Source: Triops longicaudatus | Lineage: Eukaryota; Arthropoda; Branchiopoda; Notostraca; Triopsidae | Direction of reading: 5' to 3' | NCBI GenBank assembly: GCA_022885665.1 | Contig: JAGQDJ010000084.1 | Span: 1-64,000 of the forward strand | DNA: 64,000 nt | In this document: piece by piece, positions 39,350-51,133 of the stretch | Layout: each line of letters starts with the position of its first letter | Position numbering within the stretch: position 1 is the first letter of the stretch | Translations under genes and position numbers: made by a program | The notes under the pieces: generated by a model | What the model was told of the DNA's origin: nothing | The model's database searches: none | What the model saw: only the letters and a program-made list of their open reading frames with translations

Positions 39350-40725
39350 ATATCTACGAGGTGATATGCAAAAGGTTGGTTGGATTGAATACGTGCATAT
39401 TTGTAAAACTCCTTGGTAGTTTGGACAATATTGCCTTTGTTGAAATATGATTTAACATCGTTTTTGATTCGCACAGAATCGCCTACTCGAAGGTGGCAAA
39501 GAAGGGTATGATGGAGTTCTCTGTTTTTTAATGTTTGATGACATTTCAAGTCCATTTGTTTCTGTAACTTGGTTGGGTGCTCGTCCAATGGCCCTATGGT
39601 AATTTCGATTATACCTGTCCGTTAGCTTTTGTAATACATCAATGAAACGTTCCATATTGTGTTCCGTCATGAAACACAATATTGTGACGCGCTATTTCGT
39701 TGTGAGGACGATTTTCGCACGTCGGGTCCTTAAGGAAACGGTCAGCTTGTGGGATATAAGTGTATTCAGTGGGGTTACAGGGGTTAACTTAGCCCTGTGC
39801 CGGGCCTTACAGCTTACAACACTTCTGTCACCGCCTTACCACCGCAACACACTACTCAACATCTCATTAACAACGCAATTACCGCAACTCACACTCAACG
39901 CAACAACTGTTCCACTCTCTCTGTTCAACTCGCCTGTCACTCTCTTTCTTCAACGCGTTCGTCTTTCCTCGACTAACTCTCACTAACTCACTCCTTCGAC
40001 TTTCCTTTTCTAAATCCAACTAACTCAGTTGCCTCTCACCTTAACCTTTTATCTACTTACCTTAGCCTTGACCTGTCACCTCCTCGCAGTCACCTTGCAT
40101 TCCACCTCGAGTCCCCAGAAACGACGCTTCGAGGAAGGCATCCAAGGAGCTTGGGGAGTGACACTGCCCAAGACGGGTACGGAACGCCGCACCCTTAACA
40201 CACCACCTCTAGTAACCCCGAGCACATTCTTGCGTTACAATATCCGCTCCAATAATGTTCGATGCACTCGTCCTACGATGGGAACTTTTCTTCCTGCGTT
40301 TGCGTCAAGTAAAAATTTATCCCTTGCTCTTTCAGATAGGACTGTTCCGTACCGTTTCGTAATGTTCCGCATTCTTTACGTACCTTGCATGTTAACGTTG
40401 TCCTTTAGAAATGACCTTACTTAAGCTTTTGCCTTGACCTTGGATGTTTTAGGAAGTACTTAATTGTTGAAATTGTACGATACTTGTTGAAGTTGAAATT
40501 GTACGATACTTGTTCAAAACCCGTGGCCAAGTGTTGCGCACAAGGACTAAGGGCTTTATTTAGAAACTCTGTCCCCTGATCTGTGTTAAGATGGTTAAGT
40601 GTCAAACCTGTATTACGGATATGCTTCCGAAAAGTTTGTTGAACTATAGGTCCCGTTTTGTTGCGCAAGTTATGAACCCATAAGTAACGACTGTGAAAGT
40701 AAGTGATTGTAAGCAGAAATGTCAC
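39350..40725 (-). mobile_element. Polinton/Maverick-type integrase remnant interrupted by a solo LTR
   Basis: The minus strand reads from 40725 with a retroviral-type integrase core: YFHSRYLWVHNLRNKTG, then LNTDQGTEFLNKAL containing the DQGTEF second-aspartate motif. It resumes below the inserted LTR with RFIDVLQKLTDRYNRNYHRA. A C-terminal basic beta segment follows (HLRVGDSVRIKNDVKSYF, PFAYHLVDI). The 'IDVLxKLxxxYNxxYHRxI' signature is typical of Polinton-class or related cellular integrases rather than LTR retroelements. The glutamate region is degenerate. Class is assigned from motif style only; a related giant DNA transposon is possible. Confidence 0.5.
39683..40239. mobile_element. Solo LTR inserted in the integrase remnant (TSD ATAT)
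   Basis: 557 bp starting TGTGACGC and ending GCGTTACA, so the two ends are inverted copies at 7 of 8 positions. It is flanked by 'atat' at 39679-39682 and 40240-40243. When ignored, the integrase frame on either side is continuous in theme. The interior is C-rich on the plus strand and has no domain. The family differs from the 39058 element except at its termini. Confidence 0.7.
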
Positions 40726-41359
40726 TTAATCTTTCGCATGTCGCAAACGCTGAATATCTACCAACTCAGGTTACCAAACCGCGTCTAGAAATGTTGCAGT
40801 GTGACGACGTGGGAAAAGACGAGGTTCGTTTCGGTGCAATCTGTAACTATTAAGATGCGTCAGCCTGCGTTTCGCGCGCGTTCTCCGAGCTTATATTTGT
40901 TGCATGCTGGTATTTTTGTTTAGCATGACGAGTCAGACTTTGTTAACTACCGTAATCTCTTAAAGAAGACGGAACTGTATAGAGCCCTTGCCAATCTCTA
41001 GGAGAAAGGGGTGTCTGACGATCTAAGTGCATTGACTTCGCCATTGATTGTTGTTGCGAGTAGTCATAGGCTTTGGTGCTGATACGTTGCCTGACTAAAG
41101 CCTTTTCAAACTTTGCATGTTTGAAAAAATAGTTTGTTTTGCAATATAGTGAAGCGGGAATTTTACTTCCAAGAGCGCTTTCTGGAACTTCACCATCATG
41201 GGTAGCGTCTTTGATCTCTTATTGGTTACCATATCTTCGATGAAGTCGTCCAATGTCTGTAACTACTTCGCTGTGCAGTTTGACATGATGGATTGTAGTA
41301 ATCTCGAATACGTCAGGCTTTTTTGCACGAAGCAGAAAAGCAGTAATCTTTGAAGTTTC

Positions 41360-41950
41360 GTTTCTAAGGGGTTATTTTGAACTGGCCCTTACGTCCTTAA
41401 CATTGCTGGACTCTTCAAGACGTACGGTAAGGTTTTCTGTGCTATCAGCATAATCAACGCCGGATATGAAACTGCCATCTTTTAAACTCAGATGACACGA
41501 GGCACACTTTTCGATAATACTAGGCTCGTCTGTACTAGCAGCAATAGCAGCAGTAGACGATCTGCTTTTGGTACTAAATTGTGTAGGGATGAAAAATGTG
41601 TGTTTGTTGAAGGAATTATGACGGATTTGCCACGATGTAAATGGACATCCAAATAACATCGAAAATATATATCGACGCTGTGTAACTTGGATCATTCAAA
41701 ATCAGTGTAATTCCAAATACACTGAGTTGACTTAGAGTTATATCCATTCGTCTGTTTGCAAAGGGCGTACACTTATGTTTTGTCAACTCATCCAACTTGT
41801 CGGCCATTTCCAATGGCACCAATCGCATGGCTTGTGCGCTCGATTCAGCCATGACGTCGCAACAAATCCAAAGCCGGAGAAACCCACCATCTTTCTGCAG
41901 CAGGAGTGCTTGATGAGACAGCAGATTATTCCTGGGTTGTGCCATGTATA
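41360..41950 (-). other. Unrecognised open frames in the transposon cluster
   Basis: Two overlapping minus-strand frames (41945-41616, 41695-41372). One includes DKLDELTKHKCTPFANRRMD and FGITLILNDPSYTASIY. I do not recognise either. Their position next to the Polinton-like integrase makes a decayed transposon-encoded protein plausible, but no family motif supports this. Confidence 0.25.
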
Positions 41951-42189
41951 GAAGGGACCTTCTGTGCGCTTTCAGACCTTATTTATCGATTTGTTTTAGA
42001 GGACAACACCATTAATAAATTTAAAAACCACTTCGCGTACAAAATTTACTAGCTGTCGACCTCCGTGCATTAAAATGTCGCGTCGTTTCTTAGAATTACA
42101 GTGACGCAAAGTTTGTACATAAGGTTTGTATTCTTTCGCTTTCCGGAGTTAGATGCTCGCAGTGCTGAATGTGGGAAACTTTTTGATTC

Positions 42190-42645
42190 TATGGTATAAC
42201 CAACACGTTCCGGTTTGCCACCATTGCCACATATCGGGGAGTTTCGTTGTCAAGAGGATATGAAGGTACTCGCAAAGATAGGACGGGATGTAGGCTATTC
42301 ACAGACTTGCCAAATCGTACTTCCATGTAGGCATTCCTAACCTAGTACAGAAATGATTCATTAAAGGGAACAAAACATTCCAAAAACAGGGGACCTTTCT
42401 CTTCCAGCTTTTTTCTTTTTTTTTCTTTTTTCTTTCTTTTTTCTCTAGAGCCAAAATTTGGTAAACCGTCATGACGATTTTAGAACAGCATTAATAGCTT
42501 TGCTGATGTACCTTTTGCTATTCCGACATTTTACCTAAATGCACTCTAGGGACCGAGAAAGCGGGGATCAAAACCTTAGCATTGAGAGAGAGCCCTATTA
42601 TCGTACTGAGTACCCTTTATACTATGATCGAGGGCACTAAAATAT
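42190..42645. mobile_element. MITE-like element (copy 2, diverged)
   Basis: Shares with 13200-13745 the blocks 'tcaagaggatatg', 'gacctttctcttcc' and the right terminus 'gagccctattatcgtactg' followed by 'taccctttatact'. The left inverted repeat is degraded. It abuts the end of a gypsy RT remnant, so it may have inserted into that element. Confidence 0.55.
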
Positions 42646-42654
42646 TGAGCCCAG

Positions 42655-42975
42655 GTAAACGTGTCTATGTCATCGTCCACTCGTGGTAGAGGACTCACTT
42701 CCTTGACAATACCCGAATTAGGCATACTATATCCACGCAAAATCTACAATTCACGTCTTTCTTTTTAATCAAAACTACAGGTGAAGCCAATGACTAAACG
42801 AAGGCTCAATGACGTCAGTATTGTGTATTTCCTCCACCTGATCACTAATAAGGTACCTTTCTCTATAAGCACTTCTGTAAGGATGCTGAGAAATTAGCTG
42901 CGCTTCTCCAGTATTAATGACATGATCGATGACGTTGATAGGGCCTAAGCTTTTGCTGTCTGAAGTGAAATGTGG
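42655..42975 (-). mobile_element. Second Ty3/gypsy RT N-terminal remnant
   Basis: Two overlapping minus-strand frames together show the conserved start of gypsy RT: VIDHVINTGEAQLISQHPYR, then IEPSFSHWLHL in one frame, and ASPVVLIKKKDVNCRFCVD in another, ending at a LPRVDD-type motif. The frame shift and stops show it is dead. It differs in sequence from the gypsy copy at 33.3-36.7 kb. It stops where the MITE-like copy 2 starts. Confidence 0.65.
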
Positions 42976-43639
42976 AAGGTGCTATCTTAATACGTGCCAG
43001 AAGGCGCCAAATTGAGGTGCCTCCAAGTTTTTTGGGAAAAAGCTTTCTAATTCTTCCATACTTACATGAACGTGAAAGTGAACGTCGTTGGAACTTTTAT
43101 ATGAAGACGTTAGTAGACCGTTTCAAATAGAGGTAATTACGCCGTGTTCTCTACATATTGTGTAACCGTCCCCCGTAAACATAGCTAGCGACTGGAGGCT
43201 GATGCATGGGAGCTGGTTGCTGCCGAACCAGTGCGGTGCTGAGAGCTGGGCAGCGATGGAGTCTACGGCGGGCAATTCGGAAGAAGCCGACGGAAAGGCA
43301 AGACTACTGGCGATGGCGTAGGCCATGGCTTGGGCTTCGCGTTGTGTGGCACTTCGGGTTACTGCTTGGCAAACCACCGAGTTTTGGCTAAACATTAATG
43401 CCTGTACACACTTGAGCCGGGTCTGGCTCGTTTTGAGAGGTGCTAAACTTTAGGCCGTATTTGAGCTCTTAGTTTGGACAAAAGTTAAAGTCCATTTGGC
43501 CAAAAAGTGTTTGACCTTAAAATTTCGGGTGAGTCTGGGCGATAATTTTCTGAGTCTTTTGCGGACTCAGAAAATTCTTAGACATTGTGTAGCAAAAAGG
43601 GGTACTTACTGTACTAGTGGAATACTTCTACAGTGGGGC

Positions 43640-43839
43640 TTAGGCTCTACCCCGCATCTCCACCAAAAATGTCGCAAGTAATTTTGGGCCACACGGTACA
43701 TTTGGACTTAAGAGATGTATTTAGCTCAGATGCCAAACCCGTTCAGGCTTCTCCGGAGCAGGACCGAAATTTAAAGGCCGTCGTCGGGTACCGGGAGATA
43801 CTAACATAAGCAAAATCTGGGCCGGTGACGGATGTTACA
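43640..43839 (-). mobile_element. Putative 5' LTR and primer-binding site of a gypsy element
   Basis: In minus orientation, a 170-bp block (43839-43670) starts TGTAACATCC and ends CTTGCGACA. It is followed directly by 'tttttggtggagatgcgggg', which looks like a tRNA-primer site as found in arthropod gypsy elements. This position fits the 5' end of the element whose RT remnant lies at 42.7-43.0 kb. The matching 3' LTR was not found. Confidence 0.4.
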
Positions 43840-46800
43840 TTTACTTATGCAGTCAGCACCAACAATTCGGTGCTAACTCAACTATACATAAAATGGTGGT
43901 GAGGGAACGGAGCTCACGTTTCCATACACAGATTGGGTTACGGGAACACAACAGAGTCTGGCGCGCCAGGGCGATGGGATGACCACTCGGACGCCTGGCA
44001 GGTGCATCAGGAACTTGGTGGCACCTGAGGCGCACTAATATCAAGATTCTCTTGTGTCAAGCTATTTAATAAGTAAAGCACGTTACATGCATTTTGTTTT
44101 CCAAGTCGATCAGGTTACATTTTCTCGATCATTTCAGCATATTTTAAGCATAAATATGTTTCTTGGAGCATTGGACAATGTGTTGCAATAAGCACAGACC
44201 GACAGAGCCATCTGCAACTACAATCAGGGCCGTAACCAGGATTTCGGTTCGGGGTGGGGAGGTTGCCGCATGCAATTTTTTGGTCATTTGGCGTTCTCCT
44301 ATCTTCCCCGTTATAAAGTCAACATTTCGCGGGAGGGGGAGGGTAAGTCCTCCACCCCCTTCCATCATCATTTACCCGTTTTTTTTTCCCCGTTTTTGGA
44401 GTTTTCAGAAGTCATCGACATGGGACAAGGGCACCACAGTAGGGATGTGTGAAATCTTATAACTTTTCTGTTGATATCTCGAAAACTACTAGACCGATTT
44501 TATTTTGGTTTCACCTTGAAGTTCAGAAAATTCAGCTCTAGAATGCAATTTAGCCCGATCAAAATCTTAAAATTTGTCCACAGTTTTAAAATTAATTAAA
44601 GTGTCTTCTAAGGGAGAAAAACTCAAATTAGGTCCTAGATAGTATATTTGTAAACAAAAAGTTGCTGTCAAAAAGTTTTTATTTTTTTATTTATTTCTTT
44701 TTTTATTTATTGAGTCGCTAAATGGTAGATCTGAAGCAACTTCCCATGATATTCGCCCACAAGAGGGTCTGTATACCGGGGCCCTAAACTGGGGACGACA
44801 ATGACATTTTGAAGGATTCAATGAAAAAGTGCATTTATATCGGAACTACTGTTAGAAAGATCGTTTCGGGTGATTACGATGGCAAAACTAAGCTACCGTG
44901 GGAAATCGAAATTTACTTGTGAACTTGATTTCACTTGTATTTTGTAAACTTGTTCCGTTCGTGGAGAAAAGTTTGATTTTCGGAGTGAAAACTTATGAAG
45001 CAGTTACTGGAATCAGCTAAGTTAAAATGCTTTAATAAAGACGATTAAGAGGAGAAAGCGACTTACTACATTAAAGGATGCAAAAGGATGCATTAGCGTA
45101 ATAATAAATAAGTTTCCTTCTGTGCAGAGTAAATCTAAATAACATTTTTCCGTATTACTATTTTCCTTTTTTTCCGAAAACTTAGACGCTTCTATATCTT
45201 TCATTGGAATTTTCATTCTTCATTCGTAGTTTTTCTTATCCGAGATCTTCTACGGAACATATCCGGAAACAGCCCTGAAACCCTGTTTATTTCAAGATTT
45301 TCTTTTATTGTGTATAGAATTTCAATTATTTTATGCCTTCTTCATGAAGCAAGAAAAAAACGGCAGATCAACTGACTCAAATTCGCCCTTAGTTCACAAG
45401 AGAATTGCGAATGACGGAAGGGACAATTGTCCCTTTACCGAACCTGTGAAACGGTTTAAGTTGTTGAAACTTCTTAAAACATTTAATTTTATTTATTTTT
45501 TTAAAAATAATTTTTAAAATTATTTCACTCATGTTTTGTTTAGCCTAACATTAACTTATTTGAGGTAGAGTATTAAGCTATTTTGCTAGTAAATTTCACT
45601 TCTGCTACTTGATGTGTAGTTTGTGAAATTATTGACAGTAGTGCGACCCACGCGATAGACCAGAAAAATGATGTTGGCTTGGTCGCAGCTCCTGATAATG
45701 GACACAGAAGGGCGACTTGGTGTTGCTACCGAAGAGGTAAAATGGTGAGCGAACTCTTACTACCCTTCATACTTTTTCACCAAAAATCCTAAAATCCTAA
45801 TATTTCTTACTATTCAGGAAACGATCAGTGAGAAAGATGAAAGGCCAGCGCCCTATAAGATGATAAATATGGAAGGAATCAGTGAAAGTGTTTCAGTGAT
45901 CATTCGGAAAGACCTCTACGTGACTTTAGTTTCCAGTGTCTCGGATCACAATGTCTCATTTCATGAAAATTACCTTATCAGAAACTTCTGTTACTTTTGT
46001 GTTTATTTTAGTTCTATGATTAAATGAGAGTCAAGTTGTTTCTAATTTTTTTTCACTGTTTGAAACCATCGAACAACTGAGCGCGTGCCCGTTTCCATAT
46101 TTTCTCTTTCCTTCATCAGCCACGATTTTTTTCTGTTTCATTGTATTTGTGTTTGGGGTAACTTGGTTTCAACTGCTTTTCAAACTAACTTCCGCTCCGT
46201 TAAAACTTTTTCAGTTAATATTGTTTTCTTTTCAAGTGGCTAGCTAAAGTGGCGCGAAGAAACACTTCTTGGGCGTCCAATTATAAGGGCATCAAAATGG
46301 CTGTAAAGGCTCTCATGTATGACTACGAAATGCTTCATTAAGCCATTCAAAATAGCGACGGTTGGTTTTCGGAAAGTTTTGTTCTCATGTTGTTGCGTAA
46401 AATAGCTTAATATGATTGTTCATTACGGTGGTATTATTGATTAAGTTAATAATATTAGACATTTTAGCCTTCATACAGACCTAAGCGAATATAAATCGGG
46501 GATCTGAACTGCGAAGGAAACTGCTTAAAGCAGTTATTATTCAACTTTGACAGGGCTAGAGCATTTTTTGCCTTTTTAAATTGACCCGTGCGTAACTAAA
46601 TGACGGAAAGAAATGTCCCGCAAGCTTAAGCTTCTAGTGAAGTTTAAAGTGACCGAACCCAAAAGGCAATTCAAATATGCAATAATAAACCTTTTCAGAT
46701 ATCAGCATTCTATTTTTCATTATATTATTTCACTTAACGAAGGTCTTTTCACGGCTAAATGAAAGCGTAGTGTTATTCCTTTGAGCCCGTGTAACTGAAA

Positions 46801-47233
46801 TAACATCGACATTTTTAGAAAAAAGTTCGCGAAGAAATTGAATAGAGAATAATAGAATCCTAAATTATTATTTCGTTACACTGATACCATTTTCAAACAT
46901 AGAAGGGCAGAATTCTACGAATGATACGCTTAATGCCGACCACTTGTGTAGATTACGGACTTAGCATAAAATACGGCAACAAGCCAAGCAACGACCCAAA
47001 TCTGGTTTCGTTATCTGAGCAGATGTTTTCGCTCGGGTGAAAGTAAATCATTTGTATTCCGTGGAACCTGGGATCCAGTCGTAAAACGTCGACAAAGACA
47101 CAAAAGACTTAAAAAGTTGTTGTAAAAAAATTGTTCTCGTGGCAATCCAAATGCTTAGAACTTAGTTGGGGAAAATCTGTACTTTCTTTCAGTTTGTGAG
47201 CTTCAAAGCGGAGAGTCTGTAACTCGGGAAAAT
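43840..47233. other. Intergenic region before the SEC14-like gene
   Basis: No gene is supported. At 44226 'tcagggccgtaaccagg' resembles the ends of common arthropod DNA transposons, and a related 'tcagggccgaattt' occurs at 63480. A two-exon open frame at 45667-46027 with plausible splice sites (donor after 45739, acceptor near 45818) gives a short unrecognised product and is not called. Confidence 0.4.
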
Positions 47234-49725
47234 ATGGCTAATACCGATGCAAATCTACAAGAAATCTTAGCAAAAGTAGGCTTCACTTAAAGTGTACAAT
47301 TTTTGAATACGTTTACTAAATTATGCTTGCAATTTTTGTGGCAATGTTCTTTTTTCTCGCTTTCAAGTTCCGTACTGCAATTAGCGATTGCGTATTGCCT
47401 GATCAAAGTGACAATTACCTGCTCACTTGGCTTAAAGGTAACGAGAAAACATATGCGCTTTGAAGGTTATTTACAAGCGATTTAAATTGATTTAAGTCTA
47501 TTCAAAAGTTAGATAGATCGGTAAACTTTGAGGACTTTCAATTAGAAACCCAGCAACTTACTTCAACGTAATATAAATTTATTGATGTCTCCCATTTTCT
47601 CTCTGTTCTTCAGACGTTACGTTCTAATTGTTCGCATAGATTAGCGTATTTTAAAATAATTAATACATTTTCAACCTATATAATCATCTTCATTCTTTTT
47701 CTTATTTGTGTATGTGTATGTGTGTGTACTTCCGTCGACTATTACTTTGTTCACTGTTTCAGCAAGGGATTTCGATTTGACAAAGGCGGAGCTCATGCTA
47801 CGAAAAGTAAGCGTACTTAGAAAACTTTTAATAAAACATAATCGTTCGTTTTGTGAAATATTACATTGTGAAACTGTTTAACGACTTTTCAGTCTCTGAA
47901 GTGGCGAGCAAGCTTCGGCGTCGATTTACTGACGGATGATTGGACGGCACCTGAAGTGTTTACGAAATTTTATCCGGTGGGCTTTTCTGGTTACGATAAA
48001 GAAGGAAATCCAGGTGATACCTTTCATTTAACGCAATATGCATGAAAGGTAACGTAAAATACAAGTAGGAAGCTTCCATTCTAACGATCACAGTGTAAAA
48101 AATCCATTTGGCTTTGATTTAAGATACAACCTAACAGACGACGACTTAGGGATAAATTACGTAAGATATGTCCAACGCGACATTTAAATTGTAAGGTGTG
48201 CAGTATTCGTAAATAACCAAGTTGTTGCAATACAATGGTACAGCAGTTGCTTATAAGTATTGGAAACAATGAAAACAGCAGAAAATCAAGCGTAAAGAGC
48301 AGATTGATTTTGAACATTTGTAATTAAAATTAGAATGTGACCAATTATTTATCTCAGTTAACACAAGCTCTTGGAGGACGTAGAACCAGTTCCTTTCTTA
48401 TGCATATAGAACGTGGTCTTATTTATTCAATTTTAGCAGAAAATTTTCAGAACCAATTGGGAAATCAAACGTGGATTCTACTAGTGAACACTACAACTAT
48501 TAGAATAACACAGAGTGTGTTCATTTTAATGTTCTATGACATGTCAAACGAAAGCTTCCGAAACACGAAAAACTGACTTGAAGTCTAACTGACGACATAA
48601 GAAACGTAATTCTGTGGAAAAATGCTAACTTAGTACAATTATTCTCAATAGTTTGGATCTTCCCATTGGGCCGCACGGATTTGCCAAGTTTCCTACGCTG
48701 TGCTACGAAGGACGACTACGTGAGATATACACTTTGGATTGTCGAACGGAGTTTACGGATAATGCGAAGAAAATCAGTCAATCGCCACATAGTTATTTTT
48801 GACATGGAAGGGTTTTCACTGCGCAGATTTACTTCAGCAAAAGGTAAAACCAGTGATCAATTGCGTAATTTAAGTTCCGAGTGCTGTAAAAACATTATCT
48901 AACATAAGTCTAATTAAACGTAAAAAATAATTCTGCTAGCCATGGAAATGTACCCAGAGCTCGTCCGGATTAACGAGGGTAATTACCCTGAAACGCTCAA
49001 AAAGTGTCTCATCATCAACGGTAAGCAGTTTAAACATTTCTACAATCCTATGAGGTGTTTTAACAATTTATTTGTTTACTTTTTAATAAGACACACTACA
49101 AATAAAAATACAGATTTAAGTAAAAAAAAAAAAGTATATTTAAGATCCCAAAAATAAATTAGTGCATAAAAGCTAAACTCTAGTCATTCGAATTTTGTTT
49201 CTTTAACAAAAATGATAACATACTTTATCAGCGATAGGTGAAAATCTACGTTGTGTTTCGTGCATAAATAAATAAATAAAAAGCTCATACCCTGAACCCT
49301 TTAGCACCGAAAGCATCGGCAATTTTGTATAATATGGTCAGACCCTTCTTCCCCGGTAAAACGGCCGAAAAAATGGCGCTTTATGATACCAATCGCGATA
49401 ACTGGATTCCAGTGCTTCTGGAAATGATCGACCCTGATCAGCTGCCCGTAAATTGGGGTGGCACTCGTACAGACCCCATTGATGGGAATCCCTATTGTTC
49501 ATCCCAAGTGAGTACTTCCGGGTCTATTTTCCTTAACCGTCATTGCTTTACTTTCATCGTAACTTCCTCTGTTTGCAATATATAAAAATCCGTAAAAAAA
49601 GGTATGAAGTTGATTAAACGTGTATAGAGAATCTGGAAGTTAGCGTTAACGAAGTGTTTTTTTTTTTGCAGATTTGTATGGGTGGGGAAATTCCACAAAA
49701 ATACTTGGAACACAAAATAATATGA
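47234..49725 (+). CDS. SEC14-like CRAL-TRIO protein without GOLD domain (8 exons, 268 aa)
   Basis: SEC14-like proteins bind and exchange hydrophobic lipids in a CRAL-TRIO pocket. Exons: 47234-47275, 47368-47437, 47763-47806, 47893-48013, 48652-48843, 48940-49020, 49305-49507, 49672-49725; 807 nt are in frame with matching phases. The CRAL-TRIO N segment is residues 15-50 (FRTAISDCVL, NYLLTWLKARDFDLTKAELM). The lipid-binding lobe follows with FDMEGFSLRRF, NEGNYPETLKKCLIIN, MVRPFFPGKTAEKM, DQLPVNWGGTRTDPIDGNP and MGGEIPQKY. The start matches the usual SEC14L start position. Family members such as SEC14L2 (about 400 aa) continue into a GOLD domain; here the last exon stops right after MGGEIPQKYLEHKII. 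The call is firm; which paralog is not resolvable. Confidence 0.9.
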
Positions 49726-51133
49726 CGCAACGAGAATAGGAACGACACTCTAAGAAAAACACCTGCATAAAGCCGTTAAGGAAAGAAAGAACAGGAAACC
49801 TGTTTAATTTTTCGCTCCCCTTATGATTGTTTTCTGAATGTAAAAAACGGGATAAAAACAAGACAAATACCACTAAAGTGCAAAAGCGTTGCATAGAACA
49901 TAACTACATAAACTCTTATTGATAATTACATTAATGCGCCAGGTTCGAACAAATCATATCAGCAGAAACTGTCATTTCATTATGGATTTCACAATGAACC
50001 TTGAAACGAGAATGAACACCAAGTGTCAGCATTACTCGAACGCAAGCTTATTTAAAAGAAGGTTAGGCTGTCCCGTAGCGGGAAACGCGGATGGCGTTGA
50101 ACTGTGGCGTCACTGGAATGCGCGCATTTTCGAAAGGACTGTGCTAGTGAGACTAGTTATCACCTGTTACGCGCTCCTCCTTGACAGAGGATGTGTCTGA
50201 TTCTTATGGACTATTTCTTGTTAAATACACAATCGTAAACTTTGAAGTCTTTTTCATTTTTTCATTTTACATTCGTAAACTTTTCATTTTCTTCGATCAC
50301 ATTTCCTTTTTAGTCTCTTCAATTAAGTTAGCTTAGAGGCCTTAACAGCCGATCTAAAAGAAAACGAATATTAGCTCAGTGGAAAGACGTTTCCACTCAA
50401 AGTCATGTTTTTGGCATGTGGTCTATTTTTCTTTCTGCTGCTTGCATTCGCATGTTTGTTTCCTACATTTTTCTCGTTTTTAACGTTTACAACGTTTCTA
50501 ACCAACAACGCTTTTCGTTATACGAAATTTCATTGTTAGTACACGGAAAATACATGACGAAGATCGTGAGTTTATAAAATGTATTGAACTCTGCGAAACA
50601 GGCAAACGGACTAGTGGATTTGTGTGTTATAAAATCAAATTTCAAGTCAGGAAATTACATTTACGATGACAGGCAATAGGTTTTGTGGCCCTTTACGCTG
50701 TTTGGCTGCAGTCCTGTGACGTGACCCTCTGGAGCTTCAAACGCTAGCGACTACGACAACCTAACGTTGTTTTAAAAAACCTTGAGTCGATGTATTTATT
50801 CGATAGATGGCGAATCTCACCTTGAAAAGGAATAAAAGAGAACAATTTAACGTTACAGACCGATTCGAAGCTTTACTGTTCCATGAAACGGCGCCTAAAA
50901 CTTTATCAAACTCATCTCTATATTACATTATTTGCTAGATTCAGCGCTTTTGTCTTTCAAAATACCCTTCCAAGGTAGCAACAAACGGTGACGACGCCCT
51001 GCCTGACTCTGAGCCACTCCTTCCGTCTTACTTGTCGGTCTACTAGAACACGTGTAAAAGTCTGGCCGTGTGTAAACAATAACATGACAGTGGTTTGTTT
51101 ATCTTAGCACAACTTTTCCTCACTTCTAAAGTC
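49726..51133. other. Gap between SEC14-like and hAT-derived genes
   Basis: No domain-bearing frame was seen. It presumably holds the SEC14-like 3' UTR and the promoter of the following gene. No GOLD-encoding exon was found here on either strand. Confidence 0.45.

Noticed and set aside
43123..43395. 90-codon minus-strand frame (MFSQNSVVCQ...)
   Set aside because: It lies where a gag of the second gypsy copy could sit, but it has no gag motif. Not supported as a separate gene.
45667..46027. Two-exon open frame upstream of the SEC14-like gene, considered as a displaced GOLD domain
   Set aside because: The splice sites are plausible and in phase, but the peptide lacks GOLD motifs and the SEC14-like gene has a natural start at 47234.
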